Of a DNA stretch of 64,000 bases, positions 11,394-22,375 are shown piece by piece. The position numbers were made by a program, and so were the translations under genes. This stretch comes from Vavraia culicis subsp. floridensis (taxonomy: Eukaryota > Microsporidia > Pleistophoridae), in the NCBI RefSeq assembly GCF_000192795.1, contig NW_007360635.1:2759-66758 (forward strand), given 5' to 3'. How positions within the stretch are numbered: position 1 is the first letter of the stretch; the number at the start of each line of letters is the position of its first letter. The notes beneath the pieces were generated by a model. The model had not been told where the DNA came from. It saw nothing but the letters and a program-made list of their open reading frames with translations, and made no database searches.

Positions 11394-12852
11394 TGAAGAA
11401 TTAGCGAAGTTGCCATGAAAAGGGCATAACAACCAATGCGATAGCATGTTTTTATTCCCAACGGATTTGTTATTATCCTCAACATGCGCATTGCATCTTT
11501 TAACAAATATCTTGAAACGCATACAGCCATTGGACACATGTATTTAGTTGAGGATCCCCAGCTGGGCATCTAGCTCACGAAACGGTGCATGCGTCAGTCT
11601 TTTCGTCTGTTACGTTCAGGCTGATCATCAGTTTTTGGATTTGAAACTGGATCTCATTTCGTTCATCTGGTAGATGGCATCCCCTCCACACGATAAAAGC
11701 TGTCTGATTCCTGTGTGATTTTGGTCAAATATTTATCCACATATGTACTATCCATTCCACAAATATGATCTAAAGCAACTGTTTACTGTTCATCCCTGTG
11801 ATACCACGAACTCAATACATTGCCAAACCCATCAGCTCAGATCTCTCATCCTCATATAAATCTGTCTCCTGTGCCTGGAAGCCAAGACATGCTAATCTAC
11901 CAATTTGACCACCATAACACACCAGTCTTGCTACATAGTTATCCCATGATAAGTATGTCTGAATGCACACACCATGATAAACACAAATGCAATACTGATC
12001 ACCTGTTCCATTACATCTCCTGTGTTACTACACTATTTGAAACGGATAATAGTGCTATGTACGAATATTGTGATCCTTTTTGTTAACTTATAGAATGGAG
12101 ATAAATAAATTTAGGTTATCTATTACAGCCATTTACAGACTAGAAGTGGTAAAACGACTGATTGCCTGCATGTTGTATTAGCAGTGTCACAACAATTATG
12201 TGCTGAAAGTTTGATTTCTGTACTTATTTGTTATGGTTCTTGGTATGCCTGATAGGTACAAATCACGCATATTTTCACATGTATAAGACCTTATGAGCTG
12301 TCAGCCAGTTTAAGAACACGCGATAATTGAGTAAAAGCGCTCGCAATACAGTTTGGATCTACCTGTTAATCTTCAAACCTGGTGTGTATGCACCACTGCA
12401 CGCTCGCTGAATCTTATTCATGATTGTGTTGATCTATATTCTCTTATATAAACACCAACCGCCGTTGTTCGTTGAGCGAAGCGTACATACCGTTCTATTG
12501 TCTGATGTTTGTTAGTTTCTACTCATGTCTGCGCTTGATGTGCACGATTATCGCTTAGTAATTTTTATTTTTGTGTGCTGAATGCGATTGCACGATGCAC
12601 CAACCAGGCTGTGGACCGGTCACAGATGATGAAAAGTCTGCTGGCCTTTCGACCGTCGGTTTTTATCTCTTGAAGAGCCCGCTGCGAGTTCTTAATGATT
12701 TATCGAAGCGAGAATTGCGAGCTACAAAGCATGATATGGTAGTGTGTGATTACACGTTCGCGCCACTGACACGTACTGCAAATTGTGTTGTCATTCTATT
12801 GCACACTGCTCGTGAGTCAATCACGTATGGCAATGAACACTGTCGAATGATG
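11394..12852 (-). mobile_element. Repeat A, copy 1 (left end in gap)
   Basis: This 1.46-kb stretch is the reverse complement of 22376-23834, aligned base for base without length change (paired positions always sum to 35228) and with only a few substitutions. Its right border is sharp at 12852; its left border lies in the gap. It contains no intact long gene. In the orientation given here, a segment reads like a degraded Helitron replication-initiator region (FVKRCNAHVE near the gap edge), which is weak evidence. The border at 12852 lies 95 bases beyond the premature stop of MCM3. It may be a non-autonomous or decayed transposon; no target-site duplication can be tested because one end is missing. 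Confidence 0.75.
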
Positions 12853-12946
12853 CATTTCTCTATGATCTTTCGATGCCCATCGATTACTCGTATCATTCGT
12901 ATTTTTACCATAGCGAGTATACTTGCCAATTTTCAGATCAATTTTA

Positions 12947-14575
12947 TCACAATAGAAAAGACATACTTAGAGCAACGGTCTTTTCAAGCTTGCTCATCTT
13001 CACGCAACAATCACTGGTCAGACGAGCGAACTCCTTGTGTATTCTTGGTTTGTACTTCTTGCACTCGAAAATAAACTTGCTTAAATCGAACACACGGTCA
13101 TCCTGGAGATCTGACGAGCTGCTGTGGTTGCGCAGCACCTGATCAGCAATCTGCGAATCAAACGAACCATCATCAATTACCAGGAATATCAGATCAAACC
13201 TGCTCAGGAGGCTCTCCGGTATTTTCACCTGTTTCTCCAGCGCATCGTCCACAAAATTACCATACACCGGGTTTGCGGCCGCCAAAACTGCGGCTCGTGC
13301 GTTCAAAGTGACGTGTATCCCTGCCTTGTTAATACTGATGCTCTGTTGTTCCATCACCTCGTGCAAAACTACAGAATCGTTGTAGTTTATCTTATCAAAT
13401 TCATCGATGCAAATTATAGAGTTATCTGCTAGCACCATCGCACCCGCCTCTAATCGTCTTTCGTTCTTATCTGATACAATGCTTGCCGTTAGGCCTACGC
13501 CGGTTGATCCCTTGCCGCTAGTACTAATCGCATTCATCGTATTTATGACAAATCGCAGTATCTGACTCTTCGCGGTTGAAGGATCGCCCAGCAGCAGTAA
13601 ATTTATACTTCTTCGACACACATCGTTCTCTGAACCGATCATTTGCAGAAGAATAGCTTTTTTGATCTGTGGCGAAATGAAAATGAATGGTGCTACGTAC
13701 TCCAGAACGTTTTCTGATGTGACTGTGCTTTCACCATCGGGGAAATTGGAGCATGGGATCTGCTCATGCCTATTGGTATCGCCCATTTGATTGGAGATAT
13801 TACCATTCTCGTTCAGCTGTGTGGTATACTCATTTGTGCGTTCGCATGTTACTTTTTTAAACCTCTCCTCGAATATTTGTTTTATATTTTTGTTTTCAAC
13901 ATGATTTACAATCAGCGCGGTCGGCAAATAATTCGGAAAATTCGTGTTATTATAGCAGTAGGTCTTGTAAATACCGGCCAACACAACTCGATCACCCGGT
14001 TTCAGTGAATCGGTCAGGTCATCGTAAAGGATGACATTCATCGATCTGGGCATTGCACCAGGCTTGGTATTTTCCGGCATTTCCTGTATGGTGACTGCCT
14101 GTGTGTCAATGTAGGTGCTGAAACCATATTCGAAGTTCAAAACCTCATTTTGAAGTGTTTGTGGCACCACCGTGTTGGTGAGGGGAAACGCTGTCAGTGT
14201 CGTTGCGTCTCTGTACTCTTTGCTGTAGAATGCATTGTGCTGTTCATGTACGCTTTTCTTCAATTTCGGCTTAATGTTAGAGAGTGAGGTGATGATTCCT
14301 TCAACTTTCACCATCTTGCCAAGAAAATTAGATGTTATGGTTGACGGGGTATGCTGATATTCACCGAATGAGCCGACAAACGAAAATTTAACGTTTAATT
14401 CGTCCTCTACAAGCGGTATGAACGAAATGGGCTCCTCCAGGATCTTTGCGCTAAGCTCCCTGTCCATTCTTCTTATATCGTCCAACGAAAGGGTTATTCT
14501 CTCATTGCTTTTCAACGGCCCTGCAAATCTCTCCTCGACATATTTTTTGAGCAATAGAACAAGAAAATCGGCCAT
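12947..14575 (-). CDS. MCM3: DNA replication licensing factor MCM3, C-terminally truncated
   Basis: 542 aa. This is a subunit of the MCM2-7 replicative helicase. The N-terminal domain matches MCM3 rather than other MCMs: FVGSFGEYQHTPSTITSNFLG, RDATTLTAFPLT, EYGFSTYIDTQAVTIQEMPE and PGAMPRSMNVILYDDL. The AAA+ core has Walker A GDPSTAKSQ (330-338), Walker B IICIDEFDK (387-395), and the arginine finger in SLLSRFDL (R459). The reading frame stops about 80 residues after that. The sensor-2 helix (typically PVTARTLETLIRLATAHAK) and the C-terminal winged-helix region are missing, so about 100 or more residues are lost. Repeat A starts 95 bases downstream in the same orientation. No CCC run directly precedes the ATG. 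It could be a damaged second copy or a 3' end lost by rearrangement; a sequencing frameshift did not explain it, since no frame restores the missing motif. Confidence 0.85.
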   Translation of the reverse strand: MADFLVLLLKKYVEERFAGPLKSNERITLSLDDIRRMDRELSAKILEEPISFIPLVEDELNVKFSFVGSFGEYQHTPSTITSNFLGKMVKVEGIITSLSNIKPKLKKSVHEQHNAFYSKEYRDATTLTAFPLTNTVVPQTLQNEVLNFEYGFSTYIDTQAVTIQEMPENTKPGAMPRSMNVILYDDLTDSLKPGDRVVLAGIYKTYCYNNTNFPNYLPTALIVNHVENKNIKQIFEERFKKVTCERTNEYTTQLNENGNISNQMGDTNRHEQIPCSNFPDGESTVTSENVLEYVAPFIFISPQIKKAILLQMIGSENDVCRRSINLLLLGDPSTAKSQILRFVINTMNAISTSGKGSTGVGLTASIVSDKNERRLEAGAMVLADNSIICIDEFDKINYNDSVVLHEVMEQQSISINKAGIHVTLNARAAVLAAANPVYGNFVDDALEKQVKIPESLLSRFDLIFLVIDDGSFDSQIADQVLRNHSSSSDLQDDRVFDLSKFIFECKKYKPRIHKEFARLTSDCCVKMSKLEKTVALSMSFLL

Positions 14576-17418
14576 TCTTTCATCATTTTGAAAAGTAACA
14601 AAGCTAATCCATCCAGCTCAATTTTGCCTTTTTATCTCACAGCATTGCCTTTATGGTGCTGTTTTGTCCATAAGGCCTGGATTGGGCCTTTTGATTTTTC
14701 GCTGAACCACTTTGTTTATCCATCACGCTAGCCTTGTTCACGTTTTCGTTAGATCGCTGATCTTGCATAGATAAAACGATATAGCAAACTCCTATTCGTC
14801 TACCAAACTGACTATACTGTTCTTTTCTGGGCATGTTTAATGATTGTTGCTTGTTGTCTTGAACTTTTTTGCAAATTTTCGGTACGTCTTATTTGCTTCC
14901 ATAGCAGAACCTTCTGTAATCGCATCGTAGAGCCAATCTGCACCGCTGTTGAACACTACGAACTCGATGTTTTCTGTTCTTGCAAGCAGTTCAAAGTTGA
15001 AGAACTTATCATTCTTTTTCTAAAGCTTCCACATGTAACATTTTTTGCATAGTACTCTTCAAGATCCATTTCTCCAGAAACGGATTAAGCGCTTTTACTG
15101 GCATACATGCCTTCTTTCCACCGTTCGTATTATTCTTAGTGCTCATAACACATTCGGTGTTCATCTTTTCCACTATTCATTAATCAATCATTCATTTTTT
15201 AGGATCCAGCAATTTCGTTCTTGCACTTTAACACCATCCCAAAACTATATGCGTGCTACATTGATTTTTGAAACAGGTTATTCCATGATCAATAATAAGA
15301 TTCTGCATCAGATACCTTTGATTTTCAAATAAATCTTAATCGACTTATAACCTCTATCAATTGAACACCGAAGCATTGTTTGTAATCTGCTAATGATTTT
15401 TCATGTTCAGTAAGCCTCCTGCAGATAATATACCTGAACAAATACGCGTTTTGCTCTTGTTGTTTATACTTTCAGTGCCGGGTCGTTTGGTACAGTTATC
15501 TTGCGGCCTGTCTTTTAGTGTATAATCTATATCAAATGCATAGTTTTTCACACATATTGTATTGCATTTGAGATCTTTACTAAGAAAATGCTTTTTTCTA
15601 CCGATTCCTGTCGCTACTTTGCGATATTTTTATCACTCCTACACACTACCGTGCAACATGTGGAATGAGGCATCTGATAATTGTGGTAGGCAGTTTGACT
15701 CGATATCATTTGATTATTATTATGGATTGAATCATCTATCTTACTAATCATTGCTTGATACTGTCTTACTTTGCAATGATTTTTTTTATATTTTTCCTTC
15801 AAACCTAGCAGGTTTCAAACCTGTTTTATAACAGTTTTGGATAAAAAATATAACAATATCATATATTCTTTTATGTATTCACATAGTAAGTCAGATTTGT
15901 TCTCATTCGAATGCTTACCGCTATTATCGGCAGCACCATTCTCGCACATGTTACCATAAACCCTGATCAGCAGACTTATTCAGACTATAGATCTTCCCAA
16001 TAATTACCTATTGATAGCACTATTAACATCACATTCATGTAGAGAGGGCCATTTATCAATCAAAATGATTTTTTTCGCTTTGCTGTTCATTTAGGTTAGG
16101 TGCGTTAGTCTGTACCTTCCTTCTAATGAATGTAACATCGTTTTATTTATATCTCATAGAATATAATACTTTGTTATTTTCACTCATCTTCTGCGCATCT
16201 TTCTGCTGCATATATATTTTTATTTGCTTTGTACGAATTTTTTGGCAGAAACTCATATAAGTTATTCAATTTGGAAACAAACTGTGAGAAAATCATGGTA
16301 TATTAACTGTTTACCAATATCAATACGTATCATTCGTAATAAATTTTTGTGCCTTTGTCTTAAACATAAATGCAGCTTCCATATACGGTGATAATATACA
16401 CCCTACAACTTAGTTTACAAATGAGTTTTAACACATCTGATTGTGTGTTCTAAAGGGCAAAGAATTACCTCATAATTATTTCAAAACGGTTTTATCCTGT
16501 TTTACATCTGAAAGCGAACTGTCAATTACTACACGAAAAAGATCAGAAATGCAGTAAACAGTTTTGCAGTCTTGAATGCTTCATAAAGAATATGTTTAAT
16601 CAAACAATTTTTGGATCTGGCCTAAATCTTCCTAACTCGATTTCTTTGGACCTTAGAACTTTTTATTGCTGCAGCCTTTGCTTAATAGATTATTTTTGTC
16701 CTTATCATACCACGAACAAATACTATTAAATTTGCCTGTTACTTTTATTACATCTTGTATGATCACAACATCTTTATCATGTTTCTACTATCTTTGAAGT
16801 GTTCATATAGTAAAAGTCACATTATTTTACATACATTCATGTCTAGAAACTGTGACCTGTCTTATTCCGTAAAACTTTTTCTTTTCATAAAAAATGTGTT
16901 TAACTAATAATACTACACATTCATCGCACATTGCCTTTTTTGAATAACCTTTCATACGTTAGGCACATCACATACGCTCAACAAATTTCTGGCAGATTAA
17001 CGTAAACAATTGATAAAACATTGTTCTGCAGACAGCACACCATATTTTCTTGCATGCTGTTTTAATACATGGATTTTGTCTGTTTATAAACAGAATTGTA
17101 TTTTTTGTTGAGTATTTCAATTCTTTTCTGATTCACATCATTTCTTGTCGTTAAACAATTTCGGTACCAAAGATGTTCAATAAAAGAACTGGTTTGAAGA
17201 AGTATAGCGCAATAATTAAGGTTTTACGAATGTTATATTGATATAACAGCAAAGTTCTTTACATTTATTATTGAAAATTGCGTGTTTTATCTTGTTATTA
17301 CGAGTAAAACCTTTATTACATAGATGTAACATGAGAGGTAATAAGTATTCACTTTAAATTCGGAACGTTGGCATAAGCGAGTTTGTCCGTCTATTTGCGA
17401 AAATTTCCCGACCCCCTC
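14576..17418. other. Intergenic, 2.8 kb, no supported gene
   Basis: Very AT-rich. Open frames of 60-95 codons (for example 14637-14834 on the minus strand, 15045-15332 on the plus strand) show no recognisable domains. The 65-codon frame at 14637-14834 lies just upstream of MCM3 on the same strand but has no start signal. No RNA genes or repeats were recognised. Confidence 0.45.
17412..17416 (+). promoter_or_regulatory. CCC-type motif deciding the Exo84 start
   Basis: CCCCC lies two bases before the ATG at 17419 and downstream of the earlier ATG at 17383. By comparison with the other genes this favours the internal start. Confidence 0.5.
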
Positions 17419-18639
17419 ATGGCATCTCATTCAAAGTTCAGGGATTTTGGAGAGAACTTTGATCTTGCATCATACATCGATAAAAAAGGATATCCGGACG
17501 ATATAGGTGTTTTAAAGGCAGCAAAGAATGATTTGTTGAGCAAAAAAAAAGATCTTGAGATAAGCATTCTCCAGGAGTTTATACAGAACGAGGATCATTT
17601 TATGAATGTATTGGATAATTACAGTAAGGTAGCTAATTTCAAAAAAGAAATCAAGGAGAATTTGGCCAACTATAAAAAATTAATAGTGAGACTCAGAGAA
17701 AAAGAGGTAATAACGTTCGTTGATGATAAAAAGAGGGATGAATTAGAGCAGAAATTTACTGATTTTGAAGATGATATGAGTTTGTTTCAAACTGAAAAAC
17801 GATACTTGGTGGATTATGTAAACATAAGTGTTGAACACAATAACACGGAGCGGAGTGGTGTAATTCTGCTTACAAACGATTTTCTCTTTGTTGGGGTAAA
17901 AGGCGTAAACAAATATAAACTCCTAAACGTGTTTTCGTACGATCTTGTGCAGATGAAAATGGAGAAGGATTGTTTAATTCTGCTGGTTGATCCCATACGC
18001 TTGAAGGTTAGTGGTAATTATAAATCACTAGAAAAAGTCTATACTGTTTGGCAAGAATATACATACGAGTCTGAGAAAGATGAAAAAAGTTTGGAGAAGT
18101 CTGGCAATGTGGAATATGAGAGATATTTACTGGAAACGAACAGATTTGTGGAAAGCAAACCGCACCTGTACAAGGTGCGCACCTATGAAAACTTCGAAGT
18201 AATTTTAAAAACCGGCAACACAGAGCTAATAGCAAAATTTTTCATAAGAAGATTCACCGAAAAGCTGAACGAATTATGTTTTGAGAGTCTGGCAGGAACA
18301 TTAGGGCAAGCTTTTCACATTTTAATGAAATTTTATGATGAGGAAAAAGGTATACTTGAAAATTTTAATTTGCTTAAGTATTTTCCCGCTATGATTGAGG
18401 CACATATTATAACAATTATGAAGTTTTTGGAACCGAAAATTTTCTGGAAAAGACGGCCACTAGAAGAAGTAAATAATGCAATCGCTGCCATAAAACAATC
18501 TTTGAAATGGAACGGATATAATTATGTATATTTACTTGATATTTATGATGCTAAAATACGTGAACATGAGCAAGTCAGACTCGGCATTGCCAAAACAGAG
18601 ATAAGCAAAGTAATTGACGAAACACAAAAAGAAAAGTGA
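17419..18639 (+). CDS. EXO84: Exocyst subunit Exo84-like
   Basis: 406 aa from the second in-frame ATG. That start was chosen because CCCCC at 17412-17416 sits directly before it, the pattern seen for other genes here. The first 30 residues (FDLASYIDKKGYPDDIGVLKAAKNDL) resemble the Exo84 N-terminus, where a conserved FDPxxYL segment begins a coiled coil that packs into the exocyst. The helical stretch to about residue 120 is followed by a PH-like domain (about 125-215: ERSGVILLTNDFLFVGVKG, then basic strands) and a helical C-terminal half (LIAKFFIRRFTEKLNELCFESL). Exo84 is part of the octameric exocyst that tethers secretory vesicles to the plasma membrane. The domain order is right and the length is short compared with yeast (753 aa). 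Similarity is moderate, so Exo84 is likely rather than certain. Confidence 0.65.
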   Translation: MASHSKFRDFGENFDLASYIDKKGYPDDIGVLKAAKNDLLSKKKDLEISILQEFIQNEDHFMNVLDNYSKVANFKKEIKENLANYKKLIVRLREKEVITFVDDKKRDELEQKFTDFEDDMSLFQTEKRYLVDYVNISVEHNNTERSGVILLTNDFLFVGVKGVNKYKLLNVFSYDLVQMKMEKDCLILLVDPIRLKVSGNYKSLEKVYTVWQEYTYESEKDEKSLEKSGNVEYERYLLETNRFVESKPHLYKVRTYENFEVILKTGNTELIAKFFIRRFTEKLNELCFESLAGTLGQAFHILMKFYDEEKGILENFNLLKYFPAMIEAHIITIMKFLEPKIFWKRRPLEEVNNAIAAIKQSLKWNGYNYVYLLDIYDAKIREHEQVRLGIAKTEISKVIDETQKEK

Positions 18640-19963
18640 ATTTTTGTGTTAAATGCCTTAGTTTTGCTAAGACAATGCCGCTTTCAGGGTGTTATTTTTG
18701 AACATGTGCATATCTATACCTCTATTAAATTTACGTCAACCAAATTGTTTCTTATCACCGGAGCTAACATCCTCTTACGTCGATATTAAATCACATATCC
18801 CTCTATCAACAGTATTTACGTTCGAAAGCTTTGCTAATGATGTTATTCTGGTAATCTCTATGTACAATGAAGGGATATACTAACAGAAAACTGCTAAATT
18901 CATACGTCTCATAAAATATTTCGCTAGTCTAATTAGCTAATGATTGTTGTTTTCAGGGTAGTACACATCATTTAATACTGACAAGAGGTTGCGATAATTT
19001 TAACAGTTGGCGCAAACATTTTACTCACAATCCCAAGCTTACCAACAAGCCCTCGATCCAATTTATATGAGCACAGGGTACTTCAGTTGATCACAACGAT
19101 CGTAATGTTTGTGAATCATTTACCAACACATTTTGAAAGCTTCTCCACCTCTGAAGCTAATAAATATCAAAGTTTTTGAAACGTCAAAATTTAATGGTAT
19201 TAAAATTGAAAAGTCCTATTTTGTGGCAATCTAACAACAACAATGCATCTGCAATAAAACGGCAGAACGCTCATGCATTCAAAATTTGTTTTCTATGAAT
19301 TATCAAACCTGATATTTATGGTTTAATCAGCGGATGCATTTCATGCTCCTGCGTGCATCAAACATTAAACCACGGCGAAAGGGATAATTTGTTAAACAAT
19401 GAACACCACCTGCTTAGCGTCAGAACGAACACACCGTGTTGTTCTGCAATGTTTATTACTACGAACACGCTGCGTTTACGCAGGTGCCAGACAGGGAGGA
19501 AGCATCCGCATGTTATTGGACTCAACACAGAAGTACAAATGCGTGTGCCACAAGATCTGGACCGCATCACTCCGAATCAAACATCGCTTATTCGATAAAT
19601 ATTAAAAAGGAAATTCAATTTCATCAGTTAGAACACTGCAGATTGTCATAATATAATTCAACCATCTTTGTTCATGTGAAACTGCGCAGTATCACACCTG
19701 AAACACCATCGAAGCAGTTGGATCTATAACAAAGTGCGAAACTGTGACCGTTCCTTCTCTTGAAACGCTATGGACTCTGAACGACTAGTCAACGTGATTT
19801 ATCGCATGCTGACTGCATACCTGCCAGCCTTGCACCCATTTATCACAAAAAACAATTCGCGTTTTAATTAACTTCTTGTGTTTCAAAAATCACTTATCAC
19901 ATGTTATAGATTTGCTTCAGATTGCAGAATAAAAGTATATAAAGAGAAAGACGTTTGTTTATC
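18640..19963. other. Intergenic, 1.3 kb
   Basis: No supported gene. Bases 19350-19620 are open in several frames on both strands and include a faintly transposase-like string (SLRIKHRLFDKY), which is too weak to call. Confidence 0.4.
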
Positions 19964-21301
19964 ATGGAAAAGAACACGATATCTAGTCTTGCAAAGATGA
20001 CTCGCGAGTATCTCGTCGAGATAGAGGATAACACGAGCATCAAATTGCATTTACAGCCTCAAGTATGCATTTTTAGGCAGATTGCTCAGGGAAAAATATT
20101 GGCATCATTGCTGAGAGTCATAAGCATTGATGATACTGTCAAGTACGATCTTGGTTCAAGGTCCGACAACCATGACCGGCTCACGTTTATACGGCGAGTG
20201 TTCGATAAGCTGAAGTCCAATTTCGTCGATATAGGCTTTATTGCGCCCCTCGATGTGATAGAATGTGACGAGAAGCTCGTTTTTAGCCTTGTGAAGGTGC
20301 TTCATCACCAGATAATCTGCCGACCCGATGAGAAGGTCGTGGACAGAAGCTTGCTTGAATGGGTGAACTACCACACATGCTTTAAGGAGACGAGGAACGG
20401 CCAGGACCTGAATAGCGAGAAGATTTTCTGCGACAGACTTTCAGAAGCAGGTGTAAGCATCGAGATGAACAGGTCGGCCTTTAAAGGCGCTGAGTATGAG
20501 GCGATGGAAAAACTGTCGTTGGAATGCCACAACTTCTCTTCCGATCTGAAGGATGGCAGGGTGTACGGACTGCTAATCGCAAGGGCGTTTTATTTCTGCA
20601 TCTCGCCCGTGATCCTCATGCACTTGTGGAACCAGGAGGACAGTGTGCGGCGTATACACTATGTTATTAGGCTGGCGCGATTCCTGGGAATAGAGAATGC
20701 AATAACAGTGAACGATATTCTGACAGGCAATATAATTGCGAACAAGCTATTTATTGCCAGATTATACGGATTGCACTCGATGTGCAACGCAAAGGAAAAG
20801 ATAACCACTCTGCAACGTGCAATAAGGAAGTGCAGGGACCACATTATTGAGCTGCGCATCACCATACAATCCCTAAACATTCAGAATTCGCAGCTCCAAG
20901 AGACTTACAGGCGGACAGTTCTGGATATAGAGAACGAGCACAGGAGAGAAGACGCTAACGAGACGCCAGATGCCAAGTTGCAGGCGGCAATTTCAAATGC
21001 TGTAAAGTGCATACAGGATACCATCGCACCCGGCATTAATCTTGAGGGCGACTCGTTTCCCGAGCAGATGTGGTACATATACTTGTACAATCTGGAAATA
21101 ATGTCGACGTATAAGAACAAGGTTTGCGAGCTCGAAATAACGAATGATGGGCTAATAAAGAGCAACAAGGTCTTGAAGGATATTATTGCGTACTATATAA
21201 AGAAGCAAAGGTCTGGCGAGAAGAAAGAAACCTTGTGGAGAAAGCTAGTCAGTATGTTTGGTTGCTGCACATCAGAGGAAAAAAGCCATAAATTAAACTA
21301 A
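19964..21301 (+). CDS. Fimbrin/plastin-like protein with one tandem CH pair
   Basis: 445 aa from ATG 19964 (an ATG three codons earlier is possible; no CCC run helps). Two calponin-homology domains are visible. A degenerate first one spans about residues 30-115 (QIAQGKILASLLRVI, RLTFIRRVFDKL, PLDVIECDEKLVFSLVKVL). A clearer second one spans about 123-275: SLLEWVNYHTCF, NFSSDLKDGRVYGLLIAR, LGIENAITVNDILTGN and KLFIARLYGLHS. The second follows the fimbrin pattern of LGC..FVTPADVVSGN..LN..FVA.LF. Fimbrin bundles actin with four CH domains; here only one actin-binding pair is present and is followed by predicted coiled coil (about 280-335 and 385-420) and a short basic tail. The coiled coil could replace the second pair by dimerising, an inference. 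Its GC content is higher than that of the flanking DNA. Confidence 0.7.
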   Translation: MEKNTISSLAKMTREYLVEIEDNTSIKLHLQPQVCIFRQIAQGKILASLLRVISIDDTVKYDLGSRSDNHDRLTFIRRVFDKLKSNFVDIGFIAPLDVIECDEKLVFSLVKVLHHQIICRPDEKVVDRSLLEWVNYHTCFKETRNGQDLNSEKIFCDRLSEAGVSIEMNRSAFKGAEYEAMEKLSLECHNFSSDLKDGRVYGLLIARAFYFCISPVILMHLWNQEDSVRRIHYVIRLARFLGIENAITVNDILTGNIIANKLFIARLYGLHSMCNAKEKITTLQRAIRKCRDHIIELRITIQSLNIQNSQLQETYRRTVLDIENEHRREDANETPDAKLQAAISNAVKCIQDTIAPGINLEGDSFPEQMWYIYLYNLEIMSTYKNKVCELEITNDGLIKSNKVLKDIIAYYIKKQRSGEKKETLWRKLVSMFGCCTSEEKSHKLN

Positions 21302-21488
21302 GTTTTTGCGAAAACATTTGCCATTAGATTCGGGAAGAAATGGCTAAGACAAGATTAGACGAGAAATGAGTGGCTAAAGCCTTAGAGAAGAACAGGAATA
21401 TGCCGCCCTGGAAAAGAGAACTGAAACGCAACAAGCAAAAGTTCAATTTCGAGAAAAGGAGCTGACAAAGGAACAAGATGAAGATGAC
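21302..21488 (+). other. In-frame coiled-coil-like remnant before the Sec23 fragment
   Basis: From about 21379 a frame without ATG reads charged, glutamine-rich sequence (LREEQEYAALEKRTETQQAK, then REKELTKEQDEDD) straight into the Sec23 fragment. A stop (TAA, ending at about 21375) precedes it. It does not resemble Sec23, so it may be the tail of an unrelated gene joined at a rearrangement. Confidence 0.35.
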
Positions 21489-22373
21489 ATGATTAAACAT
21501 TGGTTTAATTTATCGAAAAAGAGGTTTGGAATCGAAAATGTTTTATACATATTTCTGTTCACTGAGGGACCTATTACATTTGGGCCTGGGATAATGGCAT
21601 CACTTAATCTCAAGGAAAACATAAGATCAGGGAATGACATTCTGCGTGGAAAGGTAAAATATGTGAGAGAATCAAAGAGATATTTTGATGGACTAGCAAA
21701 GAGGATGGCCAATCTGGGACTGTCGATTGATATTCTGTCGGCCACTCTCAACGATATAGGATTATACGAAATGCAGTCGTTGAAAAACCTCACTAGTGGT
21801 TTGGTGATTATGGCACAAGATTTTGATCATGATATTTTCACTACATCGTGCGAGAAGAACGTTCGATCAAAAAATGGCGTAATGGAAATGATCTTTAACG
21901 CTAAATTTAAGATACAGACGAAAGTACTTATGTACAGGTCTGGTATAGGCCTTGGTTCGCCTTTATTGAACCAGAAGAACGAGCAAATCGGGTGGAAACT
22001 AGGATCGCTGCACAGGAATAGCAATGTAGGATTTATTTTTGACTGTAAAACCAATAGGCGAGAGGATCAAGTCAGCTACATACAGATAATCACACAATAC
22101 CAGCAGAGCGATCGCAAGTTGATCACTCGTGTGACAACGGCAGCAAGGGTTGTCGGGAAACTTCAGAAATTTAAACAAGGGTTTGATCAAGAGGCTGCAC
22201 TAATTTTGCAGGCTAGAATGTTCACGTTCGGGACACATCTTGAAGAGGACCTGGATCTGGTACGCCGTATAGACCGATCACTGATTCATTTCGTAAAAAA
22301 ATTTGGAGAAAGCAACAATCACTTGAAGTTAAGTTCATCAATGACGTTGTATCCTAACTTCCATACAACGTAA
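21489..22373 (+). pseudogene. SEC23: Sec23 (COPII coat) internal fragment, both ends lost
   Basis: 294 codons align with the middle of Sec23, the COPII inner-coat GTPase activator: TEGPITFGPGIMAS (trunk domain), FDGLAKRMANLGLSIDILSA, GLYEMQSLKNLTSGLVIMAQ, then the beta-sandwich part (FIFDCKTN, SYIQIITQYQQSDRKLITRV), and the helical part (FDQEAALILQARM, RRIDRSLIHFVKKFGE, LSSSMTLYPNF). Full Sec23 is about 750-770 aa. Here the zinc finger and the first half of the trunk are absent. The C-terminal half of the helical domain and the gelsolin domain, which follow LYPQF in the family, are also absent. The frame ends HTT-stop exactly where repeat A copy 2 begins (22376). The remaining codons are intact, so the break looks recent. 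A functional Sec23 must lie elsewhere. Confidence 0.85.
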
Positions 22374-22375
22374 AA

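Noticed and set aside
10595..11569. Long open frames spanning the N gap on both strands
   Set aside because: They are open only because the bases are N.
19353..19651. Cluster of overlapping frames with a faintly transposase-like string
   Set aside because: No zinc ligands or catalytic residues could be placed, and the frames contradict one another.
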